A stretch of 9,742 nt of DNA from an uncultured Thalassospira sp. (GCA_946885765.1 CAMPHD010000093.1:1-9742); one strand, 5' to 3'; shown: positions 1 to 6,862, counted from the first letter of the stretch. The notes: generated by a model not told the origin, from the sequence alone. Numbers and translations are program-made.

Positions 1-38
1 TCTAAAACAACAATCAGCCGATCAGGGGATTTGACCGC

Positions 39-1082
39 GTGACGAATGATAACCGACCACCACATCACACCGAAACCGGATTTGAAAACCGCTATCCCCT
101 GCCCGATCTGGTCAAACGATCTTTCTGGCGTTTTATGAAACGGCGTTATTTCGGTGCTGAAAACTGGCCGAAAGCCAAACATCAGCGCGGCAAAATCCCG
201 ACCGAGACGCCAAATCTGGATGCCATCCACAATCCGGACCCGGCACGCCTGCAAGTTACCTGGATCGGCCATGCGACGGTACTGGTGCAATATGGCGGGC
301 TCAATATCCTGACCGATCCGGTCTTTGCCAAACGGGCATCGCCGTTCCGCCATTTTGGCCCGGTGCGCTACAGCCAGCCGGGATTGCAGATTGATCAACT
401 GCCCAAGCTTGATCTGGTATTGCTGTCGCATAATCATTACGACCATTTCGATGTGGAAAGCCTTGGAAAGATTGGCAATGCGCCGCGCTATATTCTGCCG
501 CTGAAAAACGGCCCCCTTCTGGAAAAGGCCGGAGTTTCCCCCGACCAGTATGACGAGCTTGACTGGGACCAGAGCCTTTCGCATGGGGACGTGAAAATCA
601 CCCACGTGCCCAGCAATCACTGGTCAGCACGCACCACCAAGGACCGCAAGGAAATGCTGTGGGGCGGGTACATCCTTGAATTCGCCGATGGCTATCGTTT
701 CTATTTCGTCGGTGATACCGGCTGGAACGAACGGCTGTTTGCCGAAATGGGGGAACAATATGGCGGGATCGATTTTGGCCTGATCCCGATCGGGGCCTAT
801 GAACCCAGCGATTTCATGCGCCATGCCCATACCAACCCCGAAGAAGCCGTTCAGATCATGCAGGTGATGGGCGTCAAACAGGCGCTTGCCATTCATTGGG
901 GTACGTTCGTCCTGACCGCCGAACCGGTTGACGAACCACCATTGCGGCTGGCATCGGCACGCAGGGATGCCGGCATTGCCTACGATGATTTCATTGCAGC
1001 CCCCGTGGGGGCAACACGCTTCGTTCCCGGCAAAATCAGCCATCCGATAAACGCGGATAACGAAACGGAAGCTGCCCAGTAA
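39..1082 (+). CDS. MBL-fold metal-dependent hydrolase, NAPE-PLD/UlaG-like
   Basis: This 347-aa protein is a metallo-beta-lactamase-fold hydrolase of the Lactamase_B_2 type. The visible metal ligands are the HNHYDH motif (H131, H133, D135, H136), a central histidine in SNHW (H194), the Asp of GDTG (D226) and H286 in IHWGTF. The early TWIGHAT strand (residues 74-80) is the usual N-terminal signature of the NAPE-PLD-like/UlaG-like branch. Family members hydrolyse phosphodiesters or lactones, but the substrate cannot be read from sequence. No signal peptide is visible, so it is probably cytosolic. The start is GTG at 39, supported by AGGGG at 24-28; no better in-frame start lies nearby. It is followed by a strong hairpin and converges on the next gene. 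The family call is firm and the biological role is unknown. Confidence 0.9.
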   Translation: MTNDNRPPHHTETGFENRYPLPDLVKRSFWRFMKRRYFGAENWPKAKHQRGKIPTETPNLDAIHNPDPARLQVTWIGHATVLVQYGGLNILTDPVFAKRASPFRHFGPVRYSQPGLQIDQLPKLDLVLLSHNHYDHFDVESLGKIGNAPRYILPLKNGPLLEKAGVSPDQYDELDWDQSLSHGDVKITHVPSNHWSARTTKDRKEMLWGGYILEFADGYRFYFVGDTGWNERLFAEMGEQYGGIDFGLIPIGAYEPSDFMRHAHTNPEEAVQIMQVMGVKQALAIHWGTFVLTAEPVDEPPLRLASARRDAGIAYDDFIAAPVGATRFVPGKISHPINADNETEAAQ

Positions 1083-1089
1083 AAAGGTA

Positions 1090-1122
1090 AAGACCGGCAA
1101 CGTGCAGATCGTTGCCGGTCTT
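1090..1122. terminator. Bidirectional hairpin terminator between convergent genes
   Basis: A perfect 13-bp inverted repeat (AAGACCGGCAACG at 1090-1102, CGTTGCCGGTCTT at 1110-1122) encloses a 7-nt loop. It starts 8 bases after the stop of the hydrolase gene. Read leftward, the stem is followed by TACCTTTTTACT, a U-rich tract, so it is a good intrinsic terminator for the DUF4198 gene. Read rightward the U tract is poor, but the stem is strong enough to act on the hydrolase transcript too. Confidence 0.85.
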
Positions 1123-1125
1123 CGT

Positions 1126-1180
1126 TAGCCACAAAACGCGATCACAATGTTTGGGAGAACTGCAAACGCGTTTTCGGCTA
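1126..1180. repeat. Long interrupted inverted repeat downstream of the DUF4198 gene
   Basis: TAGCC(1126-1130)-AC-AAAACGCG(1133-1140) pairs with CGCGTTTT(1167-1174)-C-GGCTA(1176-1180). This gives 13 paired bases with a small internal loop around a 26-nt apical region. Inside, GTTTG (1149-1153) can also pair with CAAAC (1163-1167), as an alternative nested stem. The element lies just outside the stop of the leftward gene (1191) and before the terminator at 1090-1122. It could be a 3'-UTR structure that stabilises mRNA or a REP-like palindromic unit. No second copy was noticed in this window. Confidence 0.45.
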
Positions 1181-1190
1181 TGGGAATTGA

Positions 1191-1919
1191 TTAGTGGCTG
1201 TGCTCGCCCCCCGCCGTAAAGGACAGGGTCGCGAAATGCTGGATCAGGTCCGCATCCGCATTGTTTTCAAGCGGAACGGAATATTTGATCGCAATAACGT
1301 TCAGCCCGTCATTGCGCACGGTAATGTCGGCAACGCCATCCTGATCGGTTTCACCAATCAGGGTTTCGGCAAGATTGACGTAATCGGGAATGATCGCAAC
1401 ACCCGGCAGGGGCTTGCCATCGTAAAGGACCCGAACCTTGAAATCGTCGCCCGCTTCAAGTTCGGTCGGGTTGGACAGCGGTACGATCTGCAATGCCTGC
1501 GCTGGCAAGGCCGGGATATCGCCATGGATATGCAGCAGTGAAACCGAATGCTTCAGATAATGGCCCGCCTGCTTTGCACCCTCGACGGCTGATTTGGGCT
1601 GATTGACCCATTTGCCGTCCGGTCCCTCGGTATAAAAACCGTTATCGAAATCAATCAGGACAATGGCGGTATCCTCCCCCGGCACGATCATGGCGTGAGT
1701 ATCACGCGCCTCCACCTTGCCTTCGATGGCTTCGCCGTCTTCATTCAGAACCGTGACCAATTTGATTTTGGCCGGATCATAGTCATTATCCTCGGCCCCA
1801 TGGCCATAGATAATTCCATATTCATCCCAGCGCTGGGCAACCCAGACGCCATGCGCATTGGCGATTTGTGCCGCACCGAAAAGAGCCAGACCAACACCGA
1901 CGACCGATGCAAATTTCAT
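1191..1919 (-). CDS. Secreted DUF4198 (COG5266) probable metal-binding protein
   Basis: The predicted protein is 242 aa. Residues 1-22 form a signal peptide (basic N-end, hydrophobic core, cleavage after ANA), so the mature protein starts HGVWV and would be periplasmic. The fold looks like DUF4198/COG5266, a family that includes periplasmic nickel- or cobalt-uptake components and zinc-repressed genes in Proteobacteria. Candidate ligands are the new N-terminal His23, an HIHGD motif in the middle and a C-terminal EHSH. A longer frame opens at 1958, but that ATG lies inside a 34-bp palindrome. The ATG at 1919 has GAGG six bases upstream and leaves a typical signal peptide, so 1919 is preferred; the adjacent ATG at 1922 is possible. 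No transporter gene is adjacent. The family call is fairly good; the metal is inferred only. Confidence 0.75.
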   Translation of the reverse strand: MKFASVVGVGLALFGAAQIANAHGVWVAQRWDEYGIIYGHGAEDNDYDPAKIKLVTVLNEDGEAIEGKVEARDTHAMIVPGEDTAIVLIDFDNGFYTEGPDGKWVNQPKSAVEGAKQAGHYLKHSVSLLHIHGDIPALPAQALQIVPLSNPTELEAGDDFKVRVLYDGKPLPGVAIIPDYVNLAETLIGETDQDGVADITVRNDGLNVIAIKYSVPLENNADADLIQHFATLSFTAGGEHSH

Positions 1920-1930
1920 CATGAACCTCA

Positions 1931-1964
1931 AATTAAATGATACGTTATAACATAACATTTAATT
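1931..1964. promoter_or_regulatory. 34-bp near-perfect palindrome, Fur/Zur-family-like operator
   Basis: The arms are AATTAAATGATACGTTA (1931-1947) and TAACATAACATTTAATT (1948-1964). By direct comparison with its reverse complement, 30 of 34 positions are symmetric, including the 8-bp core GTTATAAC at 1944-1951. The architecture (AAATG-n-TA-n-GTTATAAC-n-TA-n-CATTT) resembles Zur boxes such as the E. coli type with ATGTTATA/TATAACAT halves. It ends 11 bases before the start of the DUF4198 gene. It would cover the -10 region of a promoter whose -35 is TTGACG (1987-1982), so repression by occlusion is likely. The regulator's identity is inferred from the motif style only. Confidence 0.65.
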
Positions 1965-1981
1965 GCATGAGAAATACCCTG

Positions 1982-2011
1982 CGTCAAGACCGTTTGAAAA
2001 CGATCCCGACG
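1982..2011 (-). terminator. Hairpin after the FAD oxidoreductase gene
   Basis: On the leftward transcript, CGTCGGGATCGTT (2011-1999) can pair with AACGGTCTTGACG (1994-1982) across the 4-nt loop TTCA. This gives 13 pairs, of which three are G-U. It begins 26 bases past the oxidoreductase stop. No clear U tract follows, so termination would be inefficient or Rho-aided. Its 3' arm contains the TTGACG that may serve as -35 for the next gene, so the two functions overlap. Confidence 0.45.
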
Positions 2012-2037
2012 CCAGATGATTCCCTATGCAGACAAGA

Positions 2038-3360
2038 TCAAACCCGCGTGCGCGGTTTGCGAATGGTGCCATCCTCAAACCGTGAAAGCTCCATCCCGGC
2101 AAGGGTGATGGATGGCTGCCCGGTTGTGATCCAGTCCGCCAGCACCTTGCCGACCACCGGCCCCATGGCAAATCCGTGGCCTGAAAAACCGGTGGCGACG
2201 AAGAAATGCCTTGGATTGTCGAACTGATCGATCACCGGCACTGCATCGGGGGTGACGTCGATATCACCGGCCCACTTATCGACAACACCCACCTGTTTGA
2301 TTTGCGGGAAGACCTTTTGCAGGTTGGCCATCGCGTTCTTCACACGAACTTCGTATGGCTGTGCCTGATTTTCCCGGCGGCCGATCAATGGCTGCTTTGA
2401 TGCTGCCGAACCCGGCAGACGGTCAACAAGGTCATCAAGGAACCGCTTGTTCAGGTGGAATTTGAAAGTCGCCCAGTTGGCAAACAGGCCCGGCCCGAAA
2501 TCGCGGGCATATTTGAACCGGCCCCATGTCAAATCCAGATCGGTCATGAACTCGTCAGCGATATTCATCGAACCATCGGCGCGCTGGCGAAACGCAAGAC
2601 CCGAAGCCAGCGTCCCGGCAGCCGAAATATCCGGCACCGGAGTTGTACGGATCACCGTACCGCGCGTGGTTTGCTGCGGCAGACGGCGTCCGAATTTGGC
2701 GACAAATTTATGCGTCGCGGCACCCGCGGCACAGATGACATATTTGCATTTGATCTCGCCACGTTCAGAAATCACCGAACTGATTGCACCGCCACTTGTT
2801 TCAATGCCAATGGCACCGCATCCTTCGGCAATAATGGCACCAAGTTCAGCAGCACGTTTTGCAATGGCAGGGGCAGCCTTTTTCGGCTCCGCCTGCCCGT
2901 CAGAAGGTGTGTAAATTCCACCAACGCCGGGGCGCGTGATGCCCGGTGCGATCCGGGCCACACCCTTGGGATCAAGCACCTGCGTTTCGATATCAAATCC
3001 TTTGGCGTCTTCGATCCATTGTTCAAATTCTGCCATCTCCGCATCGTCGCGGGCAACAAACATGACCCCGCCCTGCCGCCATTCCAGATCAGCGTCCAGT
3101 TCCTTTTCAAGGCCCTGCCAGATACGGTTGCATTCGATCATCAGGGGCAATTCAACCGGATCGCGGCCCTGCTGGCGAACAAAACCCCATGCCCGCCCGG
3201 ACTGATGCGAGGCGATGGTATCCTTTTCCAGAAGGACAACCTTCATGCCCGCCTTGGCAAGGTAATAGGCGCTGGAAGAACCGTGAATCCCGCCACCAAT
3301 GACGACGACATCGCACTGTTCGGGAAGGTCAATTTGGGGGGTGTTCGGTGTGTAGGGCAT
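2038..3360 (-). CDS. DAO-family FAD-dependent amine/amino-acid oxidoreductase
   Basis: The predicted protein is 440 aa and belongs to the DAO superfamily (PF01266, COG0665), whose members oxidise the C-N bond of D-amino acids, glycine, sarcosine and related amines. The N-terminal Rossmann motif is VVVIGGGIHG (glycines 22, 24 and 27) and ends in the acidic residue of LLEKD (E45), which binds the ribose of FAD. The C-terminal FAD motif GFSGHGF (391-397) sits after DVTPDAVPVID, both typical of the family. No signal peptide is visible, so it is probably cytosolic or electron-transfer coupled. The frame extends to a TTG at 3426, but the ATG at 3360 gives a normal start just before the Rossmann fold, although its ribosome binding site is weak. 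It is divergent from the PLP enzyme at 3454. The family is sure and the substrate unknown. Confidence 0.88.
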   Translation of the reverse strand: MPYTPNTPQIDLPEQCDVVVIGGGIHGSSSAYYLAKAGMKVVLLEKDTIASHQSGRAWGFVRQQGRDPVELPLMIECNRIWQGLEKELDADLEWRQGGVMFVARDDAEMAEFEQWIEDAKGFDIETQVLDPKGVARIAPGITRPGVGGIYTPSDGQAEPKKAAPAIAKRAAELGAIIAEGCGAIGIETSGGAISSVISERGEIKCKYVICAAGAATHKFVAKFGRRLPQQTTRGTVIRTTPVPDISAAGTLASGLAFRQRADGSMNIADEFMTDLDLTWGRFKYARDFGPGLFANWATFKFHLNKRFLDDLVDRLPGSAASKQPLIGRRENQAQPYEVRVKNAMANLQKVFPQIKQVGVVDKWAGDIDVTPDAVPVIDQFDNPRHFFVATGFSGHGFAMGPVVGKVLADWITTGQPSITLAGMELSRFEDGTIRKPRTRV

Positions 3361-3453
3361 TTGAATGGATCGTTCTTTTGTTTTCGTTTTGGGATGTGGC
3401 GCGTTCCACGTTATGTTGCGTGGCAATAAATGACAACAAAATCAGGTGCCACC
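3361..3453. promoter_or_regulatory. Shared divergent promoter region of oxidoreductase and PLP enzyme
   Basis: These 93 bp separate the two divergent starts and must hold both promoters. A short inverted repeat CCACG (3406-3410) / CGTGG (3419-3423) with an 8-nt spacer sits in the middle and could be a regulator site. A leftward -35-like TTGTCA is present near 3430-3435, but no convincing -10 was found for either direction. A ribosome binding site AGGTG at 3444-3448 serves the ATG at 3454. Confidence 0.35.
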
Positions 3454-4611
3454 ATGTCTGCCGATAACAAGAAACAGCAACCTGCAACCATCACGGCTCA
3501 GGCACTGGGCTGGGTCGAGGAAACCACCCGTTCGGTTACCCCGCCAATCTATCCCTCGACCACGTTTGAACGCAATGCCGACCTCAGCTATCATGACGGC
3601 CGTTGCTATACCCGCACCGACAACCCGACCTATGATCAGGCCTGTGCGGTTCTTGATGCGCTCGAAGGTGGCGCACAAACGCGCCTGTTCGCATCGGGCA
3701 TGGCCGCAGCCGTTGCGTTGCTACATGCGTTATCGCCGGGCGATCATGTGGTTGCGCCAAAGGTGATGTACTGGGCGCTGCGCAGCTTCATGCTTGATAG
3801 CGGTGTCCGGGCCGGTCTGACCTTTGATTTCGTTGAAAATGGCGACACAGCCGATTGGATCAGCCATATCAAGCCGGGTAAGACAAAAATGGTCTGGCTG
3901 GAAACACCCGCCAACCCGGACTGGCAGATTACCGATATCACCGCCGTTGCCGATGCCGCACACAAGGCCGGGGCAATTGTTGCGGTCGACAATACGGTTG
4001 CCACACCGCTTCTGACCCGTCCGATTGATCTGGGCGCCGATATCGTCATGCATTCGGCAACCAAATACCTGAACGGACATAGCGACGTTCTGGCCGGGAC
4101 GCTTACCACCGCCAACAAGGATAGCGAATTCTGGCAACGGGTTTGCAAACAGCATGCGGGCGGCGGCGGAGTTCTGGGCGTGTTCGAAGCATGGCTGCTT
4201 CTGCGTGGTATGCGCACCCTGTCAATCAGGGTCGAACGGGCCAGTGCCAATGCGATGGCAATTGCACGCCATTTCGAAAACCACCCCGAAGTCGCACAGG
4301 TCCAGTATCCCGGCCTTGAAAGCCACATCGGCCACGACATCGCCAAACGCCAGATGATTGGCGGATTTGGCGGCATGATGTCGATCCGGGTCAAGGGCGG
4401 CAGCAAACGGGCCGTGGACTTCCACAATCAGTGCAAGCTGTTTAAACGCGCGACATCACTTGGCGGGGTCGAAAGCCTGATCGAACACAGATCGTCGGTC
4501 GAAGGTCCGACAAGCCCGGTACCCGATGATCTGTTGCGGCTGTCTGTCGGTATCGAAGATGCCGATGATTTGATCCATGATATTGAAACCGCCCTAGCTT
4601 TGAGTAAATAA
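3454..4611 (+). CDS. PLP-dependent Cys/Met metabolism enzyme, cystathionine beta-lyase-like
   Basis: This 385-aa protein belongs to the Cys/Met metabolism PLP family (PF01053), which covers cystathionine beta- and gamma-lyases, gamma-synthase and sulfhydrylases. Visible landmarks are YTRTDNPT (52-59, phosphate contact from the neighbouring subunit), SGMAA (81-85), VDNT with the ring-nitrogen Asp (D179), and SATKYLNGHSD with the Schiff-base Lys (K204). The C-terminal RLSVGIED holds the carboxylate-binding Arg (R362). The usual HPASMTH segment reads HRSSVEG (345-351), which marks a distinct subgroup, so the exact reaction is uncertain. The frame opens at ATG 3430, but ATG 3454 has a clear AGGTG site, so 3454 is chosen. 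Divergence from an amine-oxidising flavoenzyme suggests amino-acid catabolism rather than methionine biosynthesis. A metC symbol is not assigned. Confidence 0.88.
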   Translation: MSADNKKQQPATITAQALGWVEETTRSVTPPIYPSTTFERNADLSYHDGRCYTRTDNPTYDQACAVLDALEGGAQTRLFASGMAAAVALLHALSPGDHVVAPKVMYWALRSFMLDSGVRAGLTFDFVENGDTADWISHIKPGKTKMVWLETPANPDWQITDITAVADAAHKAGAIVAVDNTVATPLLTRPIDLGADIVMHSATKYLNGHSDVLAGTLTTANKDSEFWQRVCKQHAGGGGVLGVFEAWLLLRGMRTLSIRVERASANAMAIARHFENHPEVAQVQYPGLESHIGHDIAKRQMIGGFGGMMSIRVKGGSKRAVDFHNQCKLFKRATSLGGVESLIEHRSSVEGPTSPVPDDLLRLSVGIEDADDLIHDIETALALSK

Positions 4612-4627
4612 GGCTTTGAGTAAATAA
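4597..4627. repeat. Tandem duplication across the PLP gene stop codon
   Basis: The 15-mer GCTTTGAGTAAATAA occurs at 4597-4611 and again at 4613-4627, a period of 16. The first copy encodes the last codons and the TAA stop of the PLP gene; the second lies just outside. It looks like a recent local slippage event that left the protein C-terminus intact. Confidence 0.85.
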
Positions 4628-4675
4628 AGTCGGATTGTAGATCGGCCAATCAATGGACTGGAAATTCCACGCGTG

Positions 4676-5731
4676 ATGAAAACTGCGTTTCGTGCCCGCA
4701 CACAATATTGTTTCAAACAGTCACTTTCACTGTGTCTTGCCGTAACGGCAATGATCGCGGCGACGGAATTTCCGGTTCGGTCGGCACAGGCACAAGCCGC
4801 CGCGCCAAGCCAACCGGCAGGCATTCGTGATATTCCCGATGCCGATGCCCTGCCACCGGCCCCCGGACTGATTTTTGATATGGCCGGGCAGCGCTATGTC
4901 ATGTTTGACGACATGGTTTCACGCCTTGCCGGGACCCGTTTTGTCCTGATTGGTGAAAAACATGACAACCCGATCCACCATCATCATCAGGCACAATTGG
5001 TCCGGGCCCTAAGCAAACGCGAAGACAGCAAGCGCGCGGTTGTCTGGGAAATGTTCAATCGTGATCAGCAGGAAAGCCTTCATCAGGCGTGGCAGACTGT
5101 GTCCCCCGATGAACTCGGCAGTGAAATGAACTGGGCTGAAAGCGGCTGGCCATCATGGCATGACTATGCACCGATTGCCGAGGCGGCAAAGGAAAACGGG
5201 CTGCCGATGGTTGCAGGCAACCTGCCCCAAGACGTCCTGCGACCAATGATCAGCGAAGGCATCAACGCCTTACCGACGGAGCTCGCGGAAAAGTTTGCCC
5301 TGCCGTCCCTGCCCGACGACATTGCCACACGCTTTGATCAGGAAATTGCCGAAGGCCATTGCAACATGCTGCCCAAGTCGCAATTACCTGCCTTTTCACG
5401 TGTGCAGTTTGCCCGCGATGCATCACTGGCGCATGCAATGATCGACGCCGATGCCGACAAAAATATTGACGGCGCATTCCTGATTGCCGGGGCTATGCAT
5501 GTTCGTGACGATATTGCCGTCCCCTATCACCTGCGGCGTTATGCACCTGATTTGCTCGATGATGATATTGCCGTCGTTGTTCTGATCGAGGCCGACGATC
5601 CGGGCGAAGACCCTCCTGGGGTGCGCGATTATTCGCTTCGGATGGGGTCGGAAAATGTTGCGGATTTCATGTGGTTTACCAATGATCTTCCGCGCGAAGA
5701 TCCGTGCGAAGACATGAATATCGCCCAATAA
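4676..5731 (+). CDS. Secreted ChaN-like protein (Cofac_haem_bdg)
   Basis: This protein of about 351 aa matches the ChaN/haem-binding uptake family (PF04187, COG3016). Counting from the GTG one codon upstream, it shows a signal peptide ending around SAQAQA (residues 38-42), GEKHDNPIHHHHQ (94-106), WEMF (125-128), an EGHCNMLP segment (227-234) and GAMHVRDDIAVPYHL (273-287). These blocks are the conserved skeleton of the family. ChaN-like proteins bind haem or act in iron handling, often with TonB-dependent receptors. Unlike many relatives there is no clear lipobox, so it is probably a soluble periplasmic protein. The start is ambiguous, GTG 4673 or ATG 4676 in tandem; the ribosome binding site is weak (GGA at 4660-4662). 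It follows the PLP gene by 64 bp in the same direction, with no terminator seen between them. Confidence 0.85.
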   Translation: MKTAFRARTQYCFKQSLSLCLAVTAMIAATEFPVRSAQAQAAAPSQPAGIRDIPDADALPPAPGLIFDMAGQRYVMFDDMVSRLAGTRFVLIGEKHDNPIHHHHQAQLVRALSKREDSKRAVVWEMFNRDQQESLHQAWQTVSPDELGSEMNWAESGWPSWHDYAPIAEAAKENGLPMVAGNLPQDVLRPMISEGINALPTELAEKFALPSLPDDIATRFDQEIAEGHCNMLPKSQLPAFSRVQFARDASLAHAMIDADADKNIDGAFLIAGAMHVRDDIAVPYHLRRYAPDLLDDDIAVVVLIEADDPGEDPPGVRDYSLRMGSENVADFMWFTNDLPREDPCEDMNIAQ

Positions 5732-5760
5732 CTGACTGAAATTTCGGCTGTTTGATGCGG

Positions 5761-6303
5761 TTACTTGATACGGCGGGGCAACCAGTCGGTCGTTGCGACC
5801 GGTTTGCCTTTGTGCGAACGCATGACGCGTGGACGGACGACTTCCTTTGCCTCCGGCGTGGTCGCACTTTTGCGAACCGAGGCATAGAAATCCACCATAA
5901 CCTGAAACGGGATCAGCGTCCCCGGCGCCTGTTTATAGGCATCAAGATAGGGCGGATGATTGCGCACGGTTTCGCTGAGATGTTCGACCGAGTGATGCCC
6001 GAATTGCGACCAGATGCTTTCAATGAAATGCTGCGTTTTGGGATCAACCGATTTAAGGCGCACATCCGGACGACTTTCTTCCATCACCGCATACACATTG
6101 GGTTCAATCGGACCGATATCGTCAGCAACAAACACGGCAGGCATCAACATGCGGCCATGATAGTTCGCGCCATAATAGGCCTGTGCGAGATACAGCAGAC
6201 GATGAAGCTTTTGCGGTTGCAGATATTCGTTATCGTTTAACGCATGATCGATCAGGCGAAAAACGGCTTCGAATACGGAATTGAGGACCGGCTTGTTCTG
6301 CAT
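5761..6303 (-). CDS. Panacea-domain (DUF4065, SocA-like) protein
   Basis: The predicted protein is 180 aa. The N-terminal 145 residues fit the Panacea domain: LQPQKLHRLLYLAQAYY (28-44) is the characteristic helix and FVADDIGPIEPNVY (58-71) the matching GPI/GPV segment. Panacea proteins act as antitoxins in many toxin-antitoxin pairs. SocA of Caulobacter, in the same family, is a proteolytic adaptor that delivers toxin SocB to ClpXP. The C-terminal 35 residues are strongly basic (RPRVMRSHKGK and WLPRRIK) and could bind nucleic acid. ATG 6303 has GGA six bases upstream and is chosen over the GTG at 6360. No recognisable toxin gene adjoins it, so a housekeeping or adaptor role is possible. The domain call is good and the function open. 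Confidence 0.75.
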   Translation of the reverse strand: MQNKPVLNSVFEAVFRLIDHALNDNEYLQPQKLHRLLYLAQAYYGANYHGRMLMPAVFVADDIGPIEPNVYAVMEESRPDVRLKSVDPKTQHFIESIWSQFGHHSVEHLSETVRNHPPYLDAYKQAPGTLIPFQVMVDFYASVRKSATTPEAKEVVRPRVMRSHKGKPVATTDWLPRRIK

Positions 6304-6339
6304 ATCTGATCCAGCAAACGAAACGCATGGCGGATCATG

Positions 6340-6368
6340 ATCATAATGCCGTGCGGGCACGACAACAA
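6340..6368 (-). promoter_or_regulatory. Candidate sigma-70 promoter for the Panacea gene
   Basis: On the leftward strand TTGTTG (6368-6363) is followed after 17 bases by TATGAT (6345-6340), a good -10. It would give an mRNA leader of about 30 nt before the ATG at 6303, which supports that start and means GTG 6360 would lie upstream of the transcription start. The palindrome GATCATGATC (6333-6342) overlaps the -10. Confidence 0.45.
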
Positions 6369-6415
6369 GGACCGGAACGGAATGTATTCAATTTTGAAGG
6401 AAATCCGGAAAGCGA

Positions 6416-6862
6416 TCAGATATAGGCATCCACCCGCATACCGCGGATACCCGCGCCATGCACGACGGCATTGACCATCGCATAGAACGATGTGCCGCTA
6501 TTGGCGCCAAGGTTGAACGGGATTTCGGGATCAAGGAAACTTGCGAAATCGATATCATTTTCAGGCGAAATCGCACCTTCGCGGTCGCTTGCGCGGCGTG
6601 CCGCCGACAGGCGGCTTTGTTCGGCGCGCTGGTCTTTTTGTTCGCCCGCACTCCCCTGCCCGGATTGCTGTTTTCCTTTGCCGTCGATATAGGCATTGAA
6701 CAGAATTCCGTCATTATCGGGATCATAGGTGTAATGTTCGCTGGGTGCCTGGACCTGAGTATTGCGGTCAACCGTCGCCACACCGCGCGCACCAGCAGCC
6801 GCAAGTCGACCATACTGGCTGACCTGGCTTATGGACTGGTTATTGACGGTAGGTACGACCAT
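6416..6862 (-). CDS. Hypothetical protein, polar and partly low-complexity
   Basis: This 148-aa protein is not recognised. It begins MVVPTVNNQSISQVSQYGRL and has a Gly/Ala patch (LAAAGARGVAT). Its central Gln/Lys/Glu/Arg-rich segment, about residues 60-95 (GKGKQQSGQGSAGEQKDQR, then RLSAARRASDRE), is probably disordered. A more ordered C-terminal third contains SFYAMVNAVVHGAG. No transmembrane segment, signal peptide or cysteine is evident. It is supported as a gene by a strong ribosome binding site (GAGAGAGG just before the ATG), a perfect TATAAT upstream and a matching frame across the whole span. It lies 125 bp after apt on the same strand and 112 bp before the Panacea gene. Probably lineage-restricted; function unknown. 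Confidence 0.7.
   Translation of the reverse strand: MVVPTVNNQSISQVSQYGRLAAAGARGVATVDRNTQVQAPSEHYTYDPDNDGILFNAYIDGKGKQQSGQGSAGEQKDQRAEQSRLSAARRASDREGAISPENDIDFASFLDPEIPFNLGANSGTSFYAMVNAVVHGAGIRGMRVDAYI

Noticed and set aside
2455..3429. Long rightward open frame (324 codons) antisense to the FAD oxidoreductase
   Set aside because: It is the shadow of a well-recognised enzyme; its translation is rich in Cys, His, Arg and Phe with no family pattern and no convincing ribosome binding site.
4973..4990. Run of four histidines in the ChaN-like protein as a special metal site
   Set aside because: A His-rich GE-H-D-n-HH-Q block is the normal family motif at this place, so it is not evidence of anything new.
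5752..6240. Rightward 162-codon frame opposite the Panacea gene
   Set aside because: Reverse-strand shadow; the leftward frame has the recognisable domain and better start signals.
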